Shown here piece after piece: positions 25,322 to 34,724 of a DNA stretch of 64,000 nucleotides. Numbering within the stretch: the first letter of the stretch is position 1; each line of letters starts with the position of its first letter. Under the pieces are notes generated by a model. It was not told where the DNA came from, made no database searches, and worked only from the letters and a program-made list of their open reading frames with translations. Both the position numbers and the translations under genes were made by a program. Origin of the DNA: Granulosicoccus sp045106855 (GTDB taxonomy: Bacteria > Pseudomonadota > Gammaproteobacteria > Granulosicoccales > Granulosicoccaceae); NCBI GenBank assembly GCA_045106855.1, contig JBGCFI010000033.1, positions 1-64,000 of the forward strand. The letters are read 5' to 3'.

Positions 25322-26408
25322 GGGTGGTCTGTTTATCATTGTAGCGAGCCCATGCGGGGCTATTAACCACTTGATCCTCTACACCGGCTTCCAGTGCTTT
25401 CCTTAATATCAGTTCCATGGCCAGGGTTTGTGATTCCTGCGTGGGAAGACTGCCTGGCATATCGGGAAATTGTTCGACGATTTCAATAATACGATTTATG
25501 CGTGTCCGTTCTGTTGCCGATGAGGCCAGTGCGTATACCAGGCCATAGAGTGCATCCAGTGACTTTGGGAGTAGTGCCTTTGTTGCATCTCCCGGTAAGG
25601 CATCCAATAACGCTATTACATTGCTGCCGGCTTTTAACTCCTGAATGGCAGCCAGAAATTCTGCTGCGTTGGCAGCGCCAATACGCGCCTGAATAAACAG
25701 TTTCTGTTGTTGGTTATCCAGTGCTGATTGCAATACGCGGGATACGTCTTCCCAGCCTCTGGGGCTGGCACCTGTCAGGTGATCCTGTGCCAGTTGTTGT
25801 GAGGTGTCGTCCAGTTTGTCTGGTCTTACCTGCAAGTAGGCCATCACTTCAGGTGCAAAATTGTTCTCTAGTGCATATTCCAGAAAAGCGTCAATGACAC
25901 TTTGAACATGAAAGTGAAACAGTCTGTCGGCAAGTGCTGTCCCCATGTCGTAACTGACCGCACCGTGGAATGCTGCATTGCCTGCAGCGATAATCATCCA
26001 ACCGTCTGGCAATTGATAATCTCCGACGCGCCTGTCCAGGATGAGTGAGTAGGCCGAGGTCTGTAGTCGTTGATCAGCAGCGGTGAGTTCATCAAGAAAC
26101 AGGATGCCGCTCTCCTGATCGGGTTTAGGCAGGAATTCTGGTGGAAACCATACGGTTTGCTTCAAGTCATCATCTGCAAACAACGCGCCTCTGAGATCGA
26201 CGGGTTCTATGGTGGTCAGGCGTAAATCTATTAGTGGCACTGAGGCTTCGTCGGCCACCTGTTTCACAACGGATGATTTGCCAACACCTCGTGTACCCCA
26301 GAGCATGGTAGCGCGTGATCTTAATAGGGGATCTGAGAACTGGGCCAGGAGTGCGGTTTTTAGCGTGCTGACAGCAACAGGTGGAATATTCAGGGCTGAG
26401 GTGTTCAT
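25314..26408 (-). CDS. MoxR-family AAA+ ATPase
   Basis: A 364-residue AAA+ protein. Walker A is GTRGVGKS (38-45), Walker B is GILFLDEL (101-108), and sensor 1 is at IIAAGN (about 134-139). MoxR ATPases act as chaperones for a partner VWA protein, and here the partner gene overlaps the stop codon by eight bases, so the two are translationally coupled. The C-terminal 120 residues are helical and would form the lid. Together with the membrane protein upstream they make a three-gene unit read leftwards. Confidence 0.9.
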   Translation of the reverse strand: MNTSALNIPPVAVSTLKTALLAQFSDPLLRSRATMLWGTRGVGKSSVVKQVADEASVPLIDLRLTTIEPVDLRGALFADDDLKQTVWFPPEFLPKPDQESGILFLDELTAADQRLQTSAYSLILDRRVGDYQLPDGWMIIAAGNAAFHGAVSYDMGTALADRLFHFHVQSVIDAFLEYALENNFAPEVMAYLQVRPDKLDDTSQQLAQDHLTGASPRGWEDVSRVLQSALDNQQQKLFIQARIGAANAAEFLAAIQELKAGSNVIALLDALPGDATKALLPKSLDALYGLVYALASSATERTRINRIIEIVEQFPDMPGSLPTQESQTLAMELILRKALEAGVEDQVVNSPAWARYNDKQTTHV

Positions 26409-26456
26409 CGGTAGCTCAACAATTGAAAGTGGTGGCGGGTAAGGTATTCGTTGAAG

Positions 26457-27581
26457 CTACCTGACTCGCTCTTGATCACCGGAATAGAGTGTGTAGTCGG
26501 AGTTTAGGTGATGCATGGCCGGGCCATTGGACTTCCAGGCTGTCGCTGGTAAAGCAACGGGTCTGGGCGGTATCTCCATGACCGGTATCTCGCGGGCGGT
26601 CAACACAACAACCCCAACCATCAGTAACGGTGTGAGACCCAGTGCCAGTGGGTGAATGGTCATGGCACCGCTGGATACAAACAGCCAGCTAATTGGCATA
26701 AGCGCCAGGATACCCATGAAAACCATTACCGGCTTTAGTCTCCGGAAGTACACCTGCCAGCGCGCCTTACTGTGATTGGATTGATAGGATTCGGGCGACG
26801 CTGAAAAAACCTTGTGTAAATGATCCAGTGCCTGCTGAATGAAGTTTTCGGCTCGCCGAGTTCGGTTTTCAATTTTGGAAATTTGTCGAAGCACCCCTTT
26901 CCAATGATCACCTTGAAATCGTAGTGGTCGCCATTGCGGTCCGAGTATGGCCAGGATGTCATCAGGTAGCTTTGGCATATCAGTGGCCGTAGACGTTTCG
27001 AATGCCTTTAACCGGTACTTGCGTGCCGCTGGATGATCCAGGGGAATGTTACTGCCATCGGCGAGTGAGTCGCGTAAGTACTGACTGTTTGTGCCTATTG
27101 GTAGCAAACGCACATCAGCAGGCATGCCACCTCCGGTGCTCGTATCTACGCGCATTTCAATACCGGATACATGGGAACAGCTAAAGCGCAACTGGACAAC
27201 GGCGTCATCACGGTTACCATTGTTACCTGCATCTAATGTATAGCTGTATGCACTGATATGATTTTCGTGGTGGCGAATTTGTCGCGAAAACGGTATCCGC
27301 ACAAACTCATCGTAGGTTGACTGGAGGTCTTTGGCCAGAGCGGTCAGCGTACTCACCAGTCCGCATACGTGTATCACGACACGGCTGAACAATTGCTGGT
27401 TATCGTCATCTATCTGTAGTGCATGCACAACCATCAGAGTTTCATTGTCGCCCGGTAATGCTTCGAACTCGATATAGCGGGAAGCCCGGTCACAGGCAGC
27501 AAGATTTACTTTCAAGCCCATACGTGAGAGCGGTGCTGCTCGCCTGATAATGTCGTGGTGAGTAAGCGGTGGGGCTGTCAT
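26457..27581 (-). CDS. Uncharacterised membrane protein of the MoxR/VWA unit
   Basis: A 374-residue protein I do not recognise. Residues 1-270 look soluble, with a mixed alpha/beta character and a charged helical stretch around 235-270. Two hydrophobic segments follow at about 294-311 and 318-334, then a proline-rich tail (PVMEIPPRPVALPA). The stop is 48 bp before the MoxR start, on the same strand, so it is the likely first gene of this operon. It may anchor or present a substrate to the MoxR/VWA pair at the membrane, which is inference from position only. Confidence 0.65.
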   Translation of the reverse strand: MTAPPLTHHDIIRRAAPLSRMGLKVNLAACDRASRYIEFEALPGDNETLMVVHALQIDDDNQQLFSRVVIHVCGLVSTLTALAKDLQSTYDEFVRIPFSRQIRHHENHISAYSYTLDAGNNGNRDDAVVQLRFSCSHVSGIEMRVDTSTGGGMPADVRLLPIGTNSQYLRDSLADGSNIPLDHPAARKYRLKAFETSTATDMPKLPDDILAILGPQWRPLRFQGDHWKGVLRQISKIENRTRRAENFIQQALDHLHKVFSASPESYQSNHSKARWQVYFRRLKPVMVFMGILALMPISWLFVSSGAMTIHPLALGLTPLLMVGVVVLTAREIPVMEIPPRPVALPATAWKSNGPAMHHLNSDYTLYSGDQERVR

Positions 27582-27721
27582 GGGAAGTCCCTTAATTCAT
27601 GATGCAAGAGGTTCACTTTTTACTGTACGCCAATCTGAGGTATCTAGGTTGTCATTACAGCATCAAATGCGTTCATCTGTTGGTCATATTCAGTTAACGC
27701 TTCAAGCCTACACTCCTCGCC

Positions 27722-28945
27722 ATGATGAAATTGAGGCAAACTCCTGGTGTAAAGCAGCTTGAGTGTAACGAAGCTGCCGGAACCCTGGGTCTTATGATTA
27801 GCGAGCGAATCAACGCTGCGCGGGTTATCTGTATTGTGATGATGATGTATGTGCATGTCCCTAGCGGGCAGCAGACAGGTGGTGGCGTTGCGACAGCTTC
27901 CAGTACGCGCCTTGATCACTGGCTGGAGTCTATTCTGATAGAGGGGCCGGGGCGCGCGAGTGCAGCGCTACTGAGTGTGGTGTCGGGATACTTGATCGTA
28001 TTTACGCTGAGCCGGGTAGATGTTTCTGTTCTCGGTTTGTATGTGCGGCGCTTCAAATCAATTGTCATGCCGATGTTTTTCTGGGCTTTGCTGACCTGTT
28101 GTGTCTACTCGGTTTTGGACCAGGGTAGTGGCAGCTTTGTTGATAGTGCGGTTACCTGGCATGACAAACTAAACCTGGTGCTTTTTGTGTATGAGATGCC
28201 CTTTGGCGCTACCATGCATCTGGCCTTTTTACGCGACTTGTTCGTGTGTGTATTACTCAGCCCACTTCTACTTTGGGCACTAAAGCGTTTGCCAATGGTC
28301 ACACTTGGTTCGTTGGGGCTTGTCTACCTTTTCGAGCATTCCGGGAACCTCTATATTGTTCTTCGCCCGTTGGTCATATTCGGATTTACGGCTGGCATGC
28401 TGCTGGCGCTTAAGCAAGTGCGCCTTGATAGGCTTGATGAATACTGGGCATGGTTTCTAACAATGACGGGGGTGTTTGCCGTACTGGTCGTTTGGGCGAA
28501 TGCGGGTTTGCTGAATCCTGTAGAAAGCTACCTTGCTGAACGGAATGTATCCCTGAAAGAGTCAATTTTATATCCGCTTTGCCGACTATTTGGATCGTTA
28601 ACTATCTGGTGCACTTTACCGTTGTTGAAAAGTACCCAACGAGCGCGCCTGGTATCTTGGTTTACGCCGTATTTGTTTGTTGCGTTCTGCAGCCATTTTC
28701 TTGTATTGAGTGTATTGTTCAATGGTATTTGGGTGCCTCTGGCTGGCGACAGAGAATCGTACGTTTACCTTATCTGGTTTTTAAGCGCTCCATTCGTTGC
28801 ACTGGCGTTTTCTGTGGTCATGGTTAGTGCAGCTGCACGAATCTACCTACCCTTGGCATCTTTCATCTCTGGCGGTCGTATACCGCTGAGTAATATGTAT
28901 AGTGAATCTCCCCGTACGCGTGTGTTGTCAAATCAGGTCGGGTAA
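27722..28945 (+). CDS. Acyltransferase_3-family membrane protein
   Basis: Up to 407 residues with about ten membrane helices. The motif SERINAARVICIVMMMYVHVP (about 26-46) holds the R/H pair that marks the active site of membrane acyltransferases of this family, which add acetyl or succinyl groups to glycans or lipids at the envelope. Because this motif normally begins within a few residues of the start, the ATG at 27794 (383 residues) is a good alternative to 27722. Neither has a clear ribosome site. It is divergent from the MoxR/VWA operon and its acceptor is unknown. Confidence 0.8.
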   Translation: MMKLRQTPGVKQLECNEAAGTLGLMISERINAARVICIVMMMYVHVPSGQQTGGGVATASSTRLDHWLESILIEGPGRASAALLSVVSGYLIVFTLSRVDVSVLGLYVRRFKSIVMPMFFWALLTCCVYSVLDQGSGSFVDSAVTWHDKLNLVLFVYEMPFGATMHLAFLRDLFVCVLLSPLLLWALKRLPMVTLGSLGLVYLFEHSGNLYIVLRPLVIFGFTAGMLLALKQVRLDRLDEYWAWFLTMTGVFAVLVVWANAGLLNPVESYLAERNVSLKESILYPLCRLFGSLTIWCTLPLLKSTQRARLVSWFTPYLFVAFCSHFLVLSVLFNGIWVPLAGDRESYVYLIWFLSAPFVALAFSVVMVSAAARIYLPLASFISGGRIPLSNMYSESPRTRVLSNQVG

Positions 28946-29015
28946 TAGTCTCGATTGTATCGAACTGGCAAACGTAATCAGAAGCTTCTTTCGAACATTC
29001 TGTAGAGGTCGAAGT

Positions 29016-30263
29016 TTATGAAGCGTGTGAGACGATGAGATGTTTCAGCGATCGAAGACCAAGCCTGCGATTCCATGTATAGGCATCCTTCACATTGCCT
29101 AACGCAAGTGGCATCTCTTGCATAAGTGTGTTGAGGACCATCGCTGTTTCGCGAAGCGCCAGATGCATACCGAAGCAGGTATGTGCGCCTGCACCAAATC
29201 CCAGGTGTTTGGATGATGCCTGAGACAAATCGAAATTGTCAGGTTTGCTAAAGGCGTTGTCGTCTCTGTTGGCTGCGCCGATAAGTACAGCGATCGTGTC
29301 GCCGCGCCTTAGTTGTGCGTTGGCAAGTTCAGTATCCTGAACTACGAAGCGGGGCTTTGTTAATTGTACCGGGCTGTTGAAACGAACAAACTCGTGAATC
29401 GACTTATCTTCCAGCGGTGCGTTAATTTGTTCGGCGATGTCGGGTTGAGTGAGGATTGACCATAGGGAGGTGGACATAAGATGGGTTGTTGTTTCATGGC
29501 CGGCGACGTAAAGCAGAAAAGCCATGGCCAGTAGTTCGTCGTCGTTCAGAGGACGACCGTCGCCCTGTTCGCTAATCAGGCGGCTTAATAGGTCATCCCT
29601 TGGTTCATGCTTACGCAGAGTGATCTCAGCTGACAACGTTTTAGAGAGTAGACGGATGGCAGGCAGGACTTTAAACAGGTCTGCCGCTCCCTGAACCGAT
29701 CCCAAGGCCGACAGTGCCCGGTTCAGCGGGTTGTCTGTTTGTGTGTAGGCCATGTCCAGGCCAAGTAAATGAGAGATAACCCATTGAGGCACGGGGCGCG
29801 CCACCTGTTCCACAAAGTCTGTATGAGTATTCTTTTTCAGGCTGATCCGGAGCCCTTCAATAGCCCGATTTACGAATGTACTTATGTGTGATTGCAGATG
29901 CGACAGCTCAGTCCGTCGGAAGGCATAGTCCACCCGTTTACGAAGCGCCTTATGTTCACTGCCGTCCAGCGTCAGCAGGTTATTGGCTAACGGTTTGAAT
30001 ATCCCTGGTACCCACCATCGCATACCGGCAGAATGCCTGTACCCGGTTTGCCTTGCGTCCAGCGTAAACAGATCAGGATTTCGTAATACGCTTTGCGACT
30101 CTTCAAATCGGGTGGTTAGCGCGATACGACCCAGTAGCGGCTGACGTGACGTAACGACGGGGCCTTGTGCATGAAGAGTCTGCCAGGTGATTTCCGGGCT
30201 TTGCTTGAAAACGGGGGACTGCAGATCCAGTGTCTGGATTTTCTGTCGAATTGCCTGTGGCAT
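29016..30263 (-). CDS. Cytochrome P450
   Basis: A 415-residue soluble bacterial P450. The I-helix oxygen-activation motif AGHETT is at 254-259, the K-helix ExxR is EFVR at 291-294, and the heme loop FGAGAHTCFG carries the ligand Cys363. Length and lack of a membrane anchor fit a class I enzyme that would need a ferredoxin and reductase, but neither is nearby. The substrate is unknown. It is divergent from the Nudix hydrolase gene, with 104 bp between the two starts. Confidence 0.92.
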   Translation of the reverse strand: MPQAIRQKIQTLDLQSPVFKQSPEITWQTLHAQGPVVTSRQPLLGRIALTTRFEESQSVLRNPDLFTLDARQTGYRHSAGMRWWVPGIFKPLANNLLTLDGSEHKALRKRVDYAFRRTELSHLQSHISTFVNRAIEGLRISLKKNTHTDFVEQVARPVPQWVISHLLGLDMAYTQTDNPLNRALSALGSVQGAADLFKVLPAIRLLSKTLSAEITLRKHEPRDDLLSRLISEQGDGRPLNDDELLAMAFLLYVAGHETTTHLMSTSLWSILTQPDIAEQINAPLEDKSIHEFVRFNSPVQLTKPRFVVQDTELANAQLRRGDTIAVLIGAANRDDNAFSKPDNFDLSQASSKHLGFGAGAHTCFGMHLALRETAMVLNTLMQEMPLALGNVKDAYTWNRRLGLRSLKHLIVSHAS

Positions 30264-30367
30264 TGTGTTTTACGCTGGGCTGTTGATGCCTTGTACGACT
30301 TCAAGGGTACACTTCGATTTTGTGATGTGTTCGATCAGAATACTGCCAACCTTGGAGGATCATTATC

Positions 30368-30988
30368 TTGGACACTGGGAACCGGCGAACATCGCCGCCA
30401 CGCTCGCGCTCCAGTCGAGTCCGCGTCACTGACCGAGATCTGTTGTCCGAGCAGTGGGCACGCCTGGAGACGGTTGAGTTTGAATACAGGCGGGGTGACG
30501 GGCGTTGGCAAACGCAAAAACGTGAAATCTATCATCGTGGGCATGGCGCTGCCGTGCTTCTTTACAATCTGACATTGAGGAGCATTGTATTGACCAGGCA
30601 GTTCCGGTTTCCAGCGTGGGATATCGGGGATGAAGGTTTTTTATTGGAGGTACCGGCGGGGATCATCGAATCGGTTAACCCTGAGGTTACTATCCGCAAA
30701 GAGACAGAGGAAGAGACTGGATATATCATCGGGGAGCCCGAGTTTCTTTTCAAAGCCTATGTGTCGCCGGGTTCGGTAACGGAGCAGCTTCACTACTACA
30801 GCGCGCCGTACGAGCCAGAAAATCGCTCCGGACCCGGTGGTGGCCTGGAGGAGGAAGGCGAAGACATCGAAGTGCTAGAAGTTGATCTGGATCAGGCTGT
30901 TCAGTGGATACGCGACGGTAAAATTATCGATGCAAAAACTATTATTTTGATCCAGTATGCTCAACTGAGTGTATTCGCAGGTTCTTAA
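30368..30988 (+). CDS. nudK: NudK-like Nudix hydrolase (GDP-mannose/ADP-sugar pyrophosphatase type)
   Basis: A 206-residue protein starting at TTG 30368. The choice is supported by GGAGG at 30354-30358, 9 nt upstream, and there is no ATG in place. The Nudix helix core is KETEEETG (111-118), preceded by LEVPAGIIE. AYVSPGSVTEQLHYYSA and EDIEVLEV later in the chain match NudK, the GDP-mannose pyrophosphatase, more than generic ADP-ribose pyrophosphatases. It should hydrolyse a nucleotide sugar to the monophosphates in the cytoplasm. The substrate is inferred from similarity to the E. coli enzyme. Confidence 0.85.
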   Translation: MDTGNRRTSPPRSRSSRVRVTDRDLLSEQWARLETVEFEYRRGDGRWQTQKREIYHRGHGAAVLLYNLTLRSIVLTRQFRFPAWDIGDEGFLLEVPAGIIESVNPEVTIRKETEEETGYIIGEPEFLFKAYVSPGSVTEQLHYYSAPYEPENRSGPGGGLEEEGEDIEVLEVDLDQAVQWIRDGKIIDAKTIILIQYAQLSVFAGS

Positions 30989-31351
30989 TCAGCAGCCAGC
31001 CTTGCCCGGAAATCGAGTGCCGGGTAGGGACAGGTGCTGTATGCATTGAGCGGTTAATAAAAAATTGTTAGATGGTGGTGTTTTGGGTGAGAAGTAGCTC
31101 TGATTGCGGATGAATAGACAATCTTGGGTAAAAAATTCAGCTAGATTGCTACATTTATCAATACGAGCTATGAATACACATAATGTCAGCTAAACTCCCG
31201 TTAGGCTAATAGTGTAAATATGTCAAGTTGTTGACTCTATTGGTCTCTCACGGATCGATTGAATATCTGCAAGGACTCATCTCGTCACGTAAGTCGCTCA
31301 TCGGGTTTTGAGATACATAATCCATCCGATACAGAAAGAGAATCAATTCAA
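30989..31351. other. Gene-free interval upstream of the surface-protein gene
   Basis: About 360 bp, AT-rich in its second half. CCCGG (31005-31009) and CCGGG (31020-31024) form a short stem after the nudK stop but no T-run follows, so it is a weak terminator candidate. TTGACT near 31232 could be a -35 element for the surface-protein operon. The frame of the surface protein is open back to 31259, but that part looks non-coding. Confidence 0.4.
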
Positions 31352-33661
31352 ATGAAACCTGCATCGCGAAAATTTAGATTAGCCAGTTGTATGACAGGTG
31401 CACTGGTGTCCTCCAGCGTTCTGGCTGCGGGTCAAGTAAGTAGCATACGTGTATCAGAGCAGCCAGCCACACCCTTCAGCTACAGCGTCGATGGCGCCGA
31501 GTACAATTGGGGGCGCGGAGACAATCAGCTGATCGAGGAATTTGTCGTCGACGGACGTACGTTCGGCTATGTAACTTCAGCGAATGAGGTTACCGTGCAG
31601 CGCGATGATATTGGTGGCATTACAACGGGTGAGCCCTGCGGTATTTTTGTCGAGCGACTGGATCTGAATCAACAGGCGTTTGACTATGCCGCTGACTTCC
31701 CGCTCGATAGTTCGGTTAATGGAAACTGTCGTCTGGAATCGCTCCTGGAGAGTCGCATTATCAATCGGGGTATTGCCGACACTTTCTCTAACAAACGCCC
31801 GGATGCAAAAAATATAGAGCGACTGGATTACGTTTTCTACTACGGAGCCCTGGCGCCCGTTACGGAGGACAATATGCGCCTCGCCGGTCATATAGTCGCT
31901 GAGAAAAAAGGTAATAATCCGGTAAAACTTGCAGCCATTCTGTCTCTGGATGTTTTCGGGCAGCCTGACGAGTATGGACCATTGGTGAGAGTCGCTGCCG
32001 CTGGATGCTCAGGTGACGAGCTCTGCTACGGGGCTACCGATCTGGTGCACAACTATTCTTTTCTACAAAATGAATTCAATGCTCCTCAGGGGCTTCCCAG
32101 TGAAACAGAGCGCTCGCGTGAAGTGGTAAACATGGCCTTCGTGTCAACTGCAGACCTTGGCCTGATGCCGGGGCAGCGCTATCACGGGATATCGATTTTC
32201 GCTGATGATGTCGATGCAGACGTACACAATTTGATCGATCCTCGTACCTTTCCTGATGACACCGCCGATGATTTCATTGTGCCCGGAGACGGAGCCGACA
32301 TTTATGGTGGTCTGACTGGATACTTTCTGAGCAACGATCTGAATGTTGCAAGTGGTGCCCTTTTTCTGGATGTTGATCTTGATGGCATTCAGGATGCGGA
32401 TGAAGCAGGCATTGCTGATGTCACCGTTGCACTTTATACAGACGTCAATGGCGACGGTATGCTCGATCCCGGAGTTGATCAGCAAGTTGGCGATACGGTA
32501 CTGAGTAATTCCGACGGTAGCTTTGTTTTTCCGGGCCTGCCTGACGGAAATTACCTGATAGTTCTGGACGGTGCAGATCCTGACATTCCTGCCGGGCTGG
32601 TTGTCGCGCCTGGTATCAATCCTCATCCTGCAACGATTGCCGGTGGAGATTCGGAGCCTGTCAATTTTGCGTTCATCAGTGACTCAGGTACGGGGTCGGG
32701 GTCAGATGGTGATGCATCAGGTGACGGTACAGACGGTAGACCAGGTGACGGCACGGACGGCGAACCGGGTGACGGTACGGACGGTGGACCAGGCGATGGT
32801 ACGGACGGCGAACCGGGTGACGGTACTGATGGTGGACCGGGAGACGGTACTGATGGTGGACCGGGTGACGGTACAGACGGCGGACCGGGTGACGGTACAG
32901 ATGGTGGACCAGGTGACGGTACAGATGGTGGACCAGGTGACGGTTCAGATGGTGAGCCGGGTGACGGTACAGACGGTGGCGAATTGGACGATGGGTCGGA
33001 CAGTGGACCGGGTGACGGCACTGATGGTGAGCCGGGTGACGGCACTGATGGTGAGCCGGGTGACGGTACAGATGGTGAGCCGGGTGATGGTACAGATGGT
33101 GAGCCGGGTGATGGTACAGACGGCGGACCGAATGATGGTGGTCCCGGTGCTGATGACGACGATCCTATAGCCGATGCGTCAACTGCCGCCAATTCCGATA
33201 CATTCACTATTAATCAGGGTGAATCTGCGACACTCCCCGTTCTGTTTAACGACTTCGATGGCACGGGTACCGACAGCTTGACCTTGACAACTGTGTCGCG
33301 ATCGGAAAATGCGGCCATTTCGATCACGGATGATAACCAGGTGCTTTATGTACCAGACCCTGGATACTTCAGCATTGATAATCAGCCCGATACATTTACC
33401 TACACCATGGAAGACAGCGATGGTACGGAGCGTACCGGTAACGTAAGTGTCAACGTGGTTCGTTTCAGTGATCTGAACAACAACGGTGAAAACGACTTTG
33501 TGGAGTGCGATTGTACCGATCTGTTTTTTGAAACAGGAGTAAACGGTTCCGGTATAGGTCGAATGTCGCAGTGGTTCATGCTGGCGCTGTTCCTCTTTGG
33601 TTTATGGCGATTGCAATCGTTACAGGTTCGCAGCCCTGCTGCATTGAAGGGAGGAGAGTGA
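31352..33661 (+). CDS. Large surface protein with SdrD-type domain and GDGTDGxP repeats
   Basis: The ATG at 31352 gives 769 residues and opens a clear signal peptide ending SVLAAGQ. A unique N-terminal domain (about 30-340) is followed by an SdrD-B-like fold (about 348-455) with DVDLDGIQDADEAGI and DVNGDGMLDPGVDQ, both typical calcium-binding loops. About 17 units of GDGTDGxP span 457-593. A cadherin/Ig-like module (about 605-705) follows. The end has CDCTDLF, GVNGSGIG, a hydrophobic helix (FMLALFLFGLW) and basic residues, a sorting-signal-like layout. It is probably exported and envelope-anchored. The OmpA-family gene starts 1 bp after the stop. Confidence 0.8.
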   Translation: MKPASRKFRLASCMTGALVSSSVLAAGQVSSIRVSEQPATPFSYSVDGAEYNWGRGDNQLIEEFVVDGRTFGYVTSANEVTVQRDDIGGITTGEPCGIFVERLDLNQQAFDYAADFPLDSSVNGNCRLESLLESRIINRGIADTFSNKRPDAKNIERLDYVFYYGALAPVTEDNMRLAGHIVAEKKGNNPVKLAAILSLDVFGQPDEYGPLVRVAAAGCSGDELCYGATDLVHNYSFLQNEFNAPQGLPSETERSREVVNMAFVSTADLGLMPGQRYHGISIFADDVDADVHNLIDPRTFPDDTADDFIVPGDGADIYGGLTGYFLSNDLNVASGALFLDVDLDGIQDADEAGIADVTVALYTDVNGDGMLDPGVDQQVGDTVLSNSDGSFVFPGLPDGNYLIVLDGADPDIPAGLVVAPGINPHPATIAGGDSEPVNFAFISDSGTGSGSDGDASGDGTDGRPGDGTDGEPGDGTDGGPGDGTDGEPGDGTDGGPGDGTDGGPGDGTDGGPGDGTDGGPGDGTDGGPGDGSDGEPGDGTDGGELDDGSDSGPGDGTDGEPGDGTDGEPGDGTDGEPGDGTDGEPGDGTDGGPNDGGPGADDDDPIADASTAANSDTFTINQGESATLPVLFNDFDGTGTDSLTLTTVSRSENAAISITDDNQVLYVPDPGYFSIDNQPDTFTYTMEDSDGTERTGNVSVNVVRFSDLNNNGENDFVECDCTDLFFETGVNGSGIGRMSQWFMLALFLFGLWRLQSLQVRSPAALKGGE
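32720..33130 (+). repeat. 24-bp tandem repeats encoding GDGTDGxP
   Basis: 411 bp, about 17 units of a 24-bp repeat of the form GGTGACGGTACnGAyGGT plus two codons (GGA/GAG/GAA then CCG/CCA). Copies differ mainly at the seventh codon (Gly or Glu) and at silent sites. One degenerate pair near 32977-33010 encodes GELDDGSDSGP. Adjacent copies are close to identical, so copy number could change by slippage without breaking the frame. Confidence 0.9.
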
Positions 33662-33662
33662 T

Positions 33663-34724
33663 ATGAGTGCTCTTTCCATTTCATATCGACCACGTCGTGC
33701 ACGCGTGTTAGGCAGCATCGTGGGGTTGCTGTTTATCTGCTTAACGCCATTGCAGGCACAGGACTTTAATCAGAGATTTTATTTGAATGGCGGCGTTGGT
33801 GTAACGCAACTCGAGCCCGAGAGTTCCTCTGATGCGCTAACCGTCAGTGACAAATCCGACTCTGGTGGCCATCTCGCTGTGGGTTTTGACGTCAGTCGTT
33901 TCTTGACGGTAGAGGGGTATGTTGCGTCACTGGGCAGCGCTCAGGCAGAATTTTTAGGCACCAGCGCAGGTAGCGTGGACTACACGGTGTTTGGTGTTAG
34001 TGCGTTGGGTTATCTACTTAATTCCCGCTCGGGTTTTATTCTTGGAGACGATAGCCAGACCGGGCTGTTTCGACGCGAGGGTGGATCGCTCTATGCCAGG
34101 GTTGGCATTGGACATATGAGAAATGACTCAACGCGTGTCGAACACAGGCGCGACTACCCAAGTCATGCGGCCTTCGGTATTGGATTTGAATATGGCTTTA
34201 CCAATGGATTTGCCTTGCGAACAGAATTGATGAGTATGGATACCGATGCGCAATACCTGAACGTTGGTATTCTCAAGCGCTTCGGTAGTGCTGGTGCTTT
34301 ACCTGTCGCTGCAGCGGCGTTGCCGGTAGCACCGGTCGTAGACTCACCAGAACCGCCAGCGGAGCCAATCGTTTTCAAACCTGTTCAGGCTCCCTACATT
34401 TACTTCGACACTGATGAATCCACATTGACGCCTGAATCCAACGAAAAGCTGGACGCGTTTGCAGAGCGTGTCAGGGACACCAAACTGCGTTTGAAAGTGG
34501 GAGGGCATACAGACTGGATAGCGCCGGAAGCCTACAACATGAGTCTGTCGGTGCGGCGTGCGGAAGCAGTCGCTAACTATTTGGTAAGCAAGGGCGTGCC
34601 ACGCGAGCGGCTTACTACGATGGGCTACGGTGAAAATCAACCCATCAGCAACAACAATACGGAAGAGGGTCGAGCTCTGAATCGTCGCTCTGAAATTCAG
34701 TTGCTCCAACCTGATGACAGTTAA
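33663..34724 (+). CDS. OmpA-family outer-membrane protein
   Basis: A 353-residue protein. The signal peptide ends in LQAQDF. An eight-stranded OmpA-like barrel follows (about 34-205), then a short Ala/Pro linker (about 210-238) and a C-terminal OmpA peptidoglycan-binding domain (about 240-350). That domain has YFDTDESTLTPES, GGHTDW and NMSLSVRRAEAVANYL. GGAGGAGAG overlaps the stop of the upstream surface-protein gene, so the two are translationally coupled. The pair may act together, with the OmpA protein tethering the repeat protein's environment to peptidoglycan, which is an inference from coupling. Confidence 0.9.
   Translation: MSALSISYRPRRARVLGSIVGLLFICLTPLQAQDFNQRFYLNGGVGVTQLEPESSSDALTVSDKSDSGGHLAVGFDVSRFLTVEGYVASLGSAQAEFLGTSAGSVDYTVFGVSALGYLLNSRSGFILGDDSQTGLFRREGGSLYARVGIGHMRNDSTRVEHRRDYPSHAAFGIGFEYGFTNGFALRTELMSMDTDAQYLNVGILKRFGSAGALPVAAAALPVAPVVDSPEPPAEPIVFKPVQAPYIYFDTDESTLTPESNEKLDAFAERVRDTKLRLKVGGHTDWIAPEAYNMSLSVRRAEAVANYLVSKGVPRERLTTMGYGENQPISNNNTEEGRALNRRSEIQLLQPDDS

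Noticed and set aside
32571..33170. A plus-strand frame of VTVQTVDQ-type repeats
   Set aside because: It is a second frame of the same tandem repeat and overlaps the real surface-protein gene fully.
32623..33207. A long minus-strand open frame of PSVPSPG-type repeats
   Set aside because: It is the reverse of the GDGTDGxP repeat. The 24-bp repeat keeps all frames open, and there is no ribosome site or known protein.
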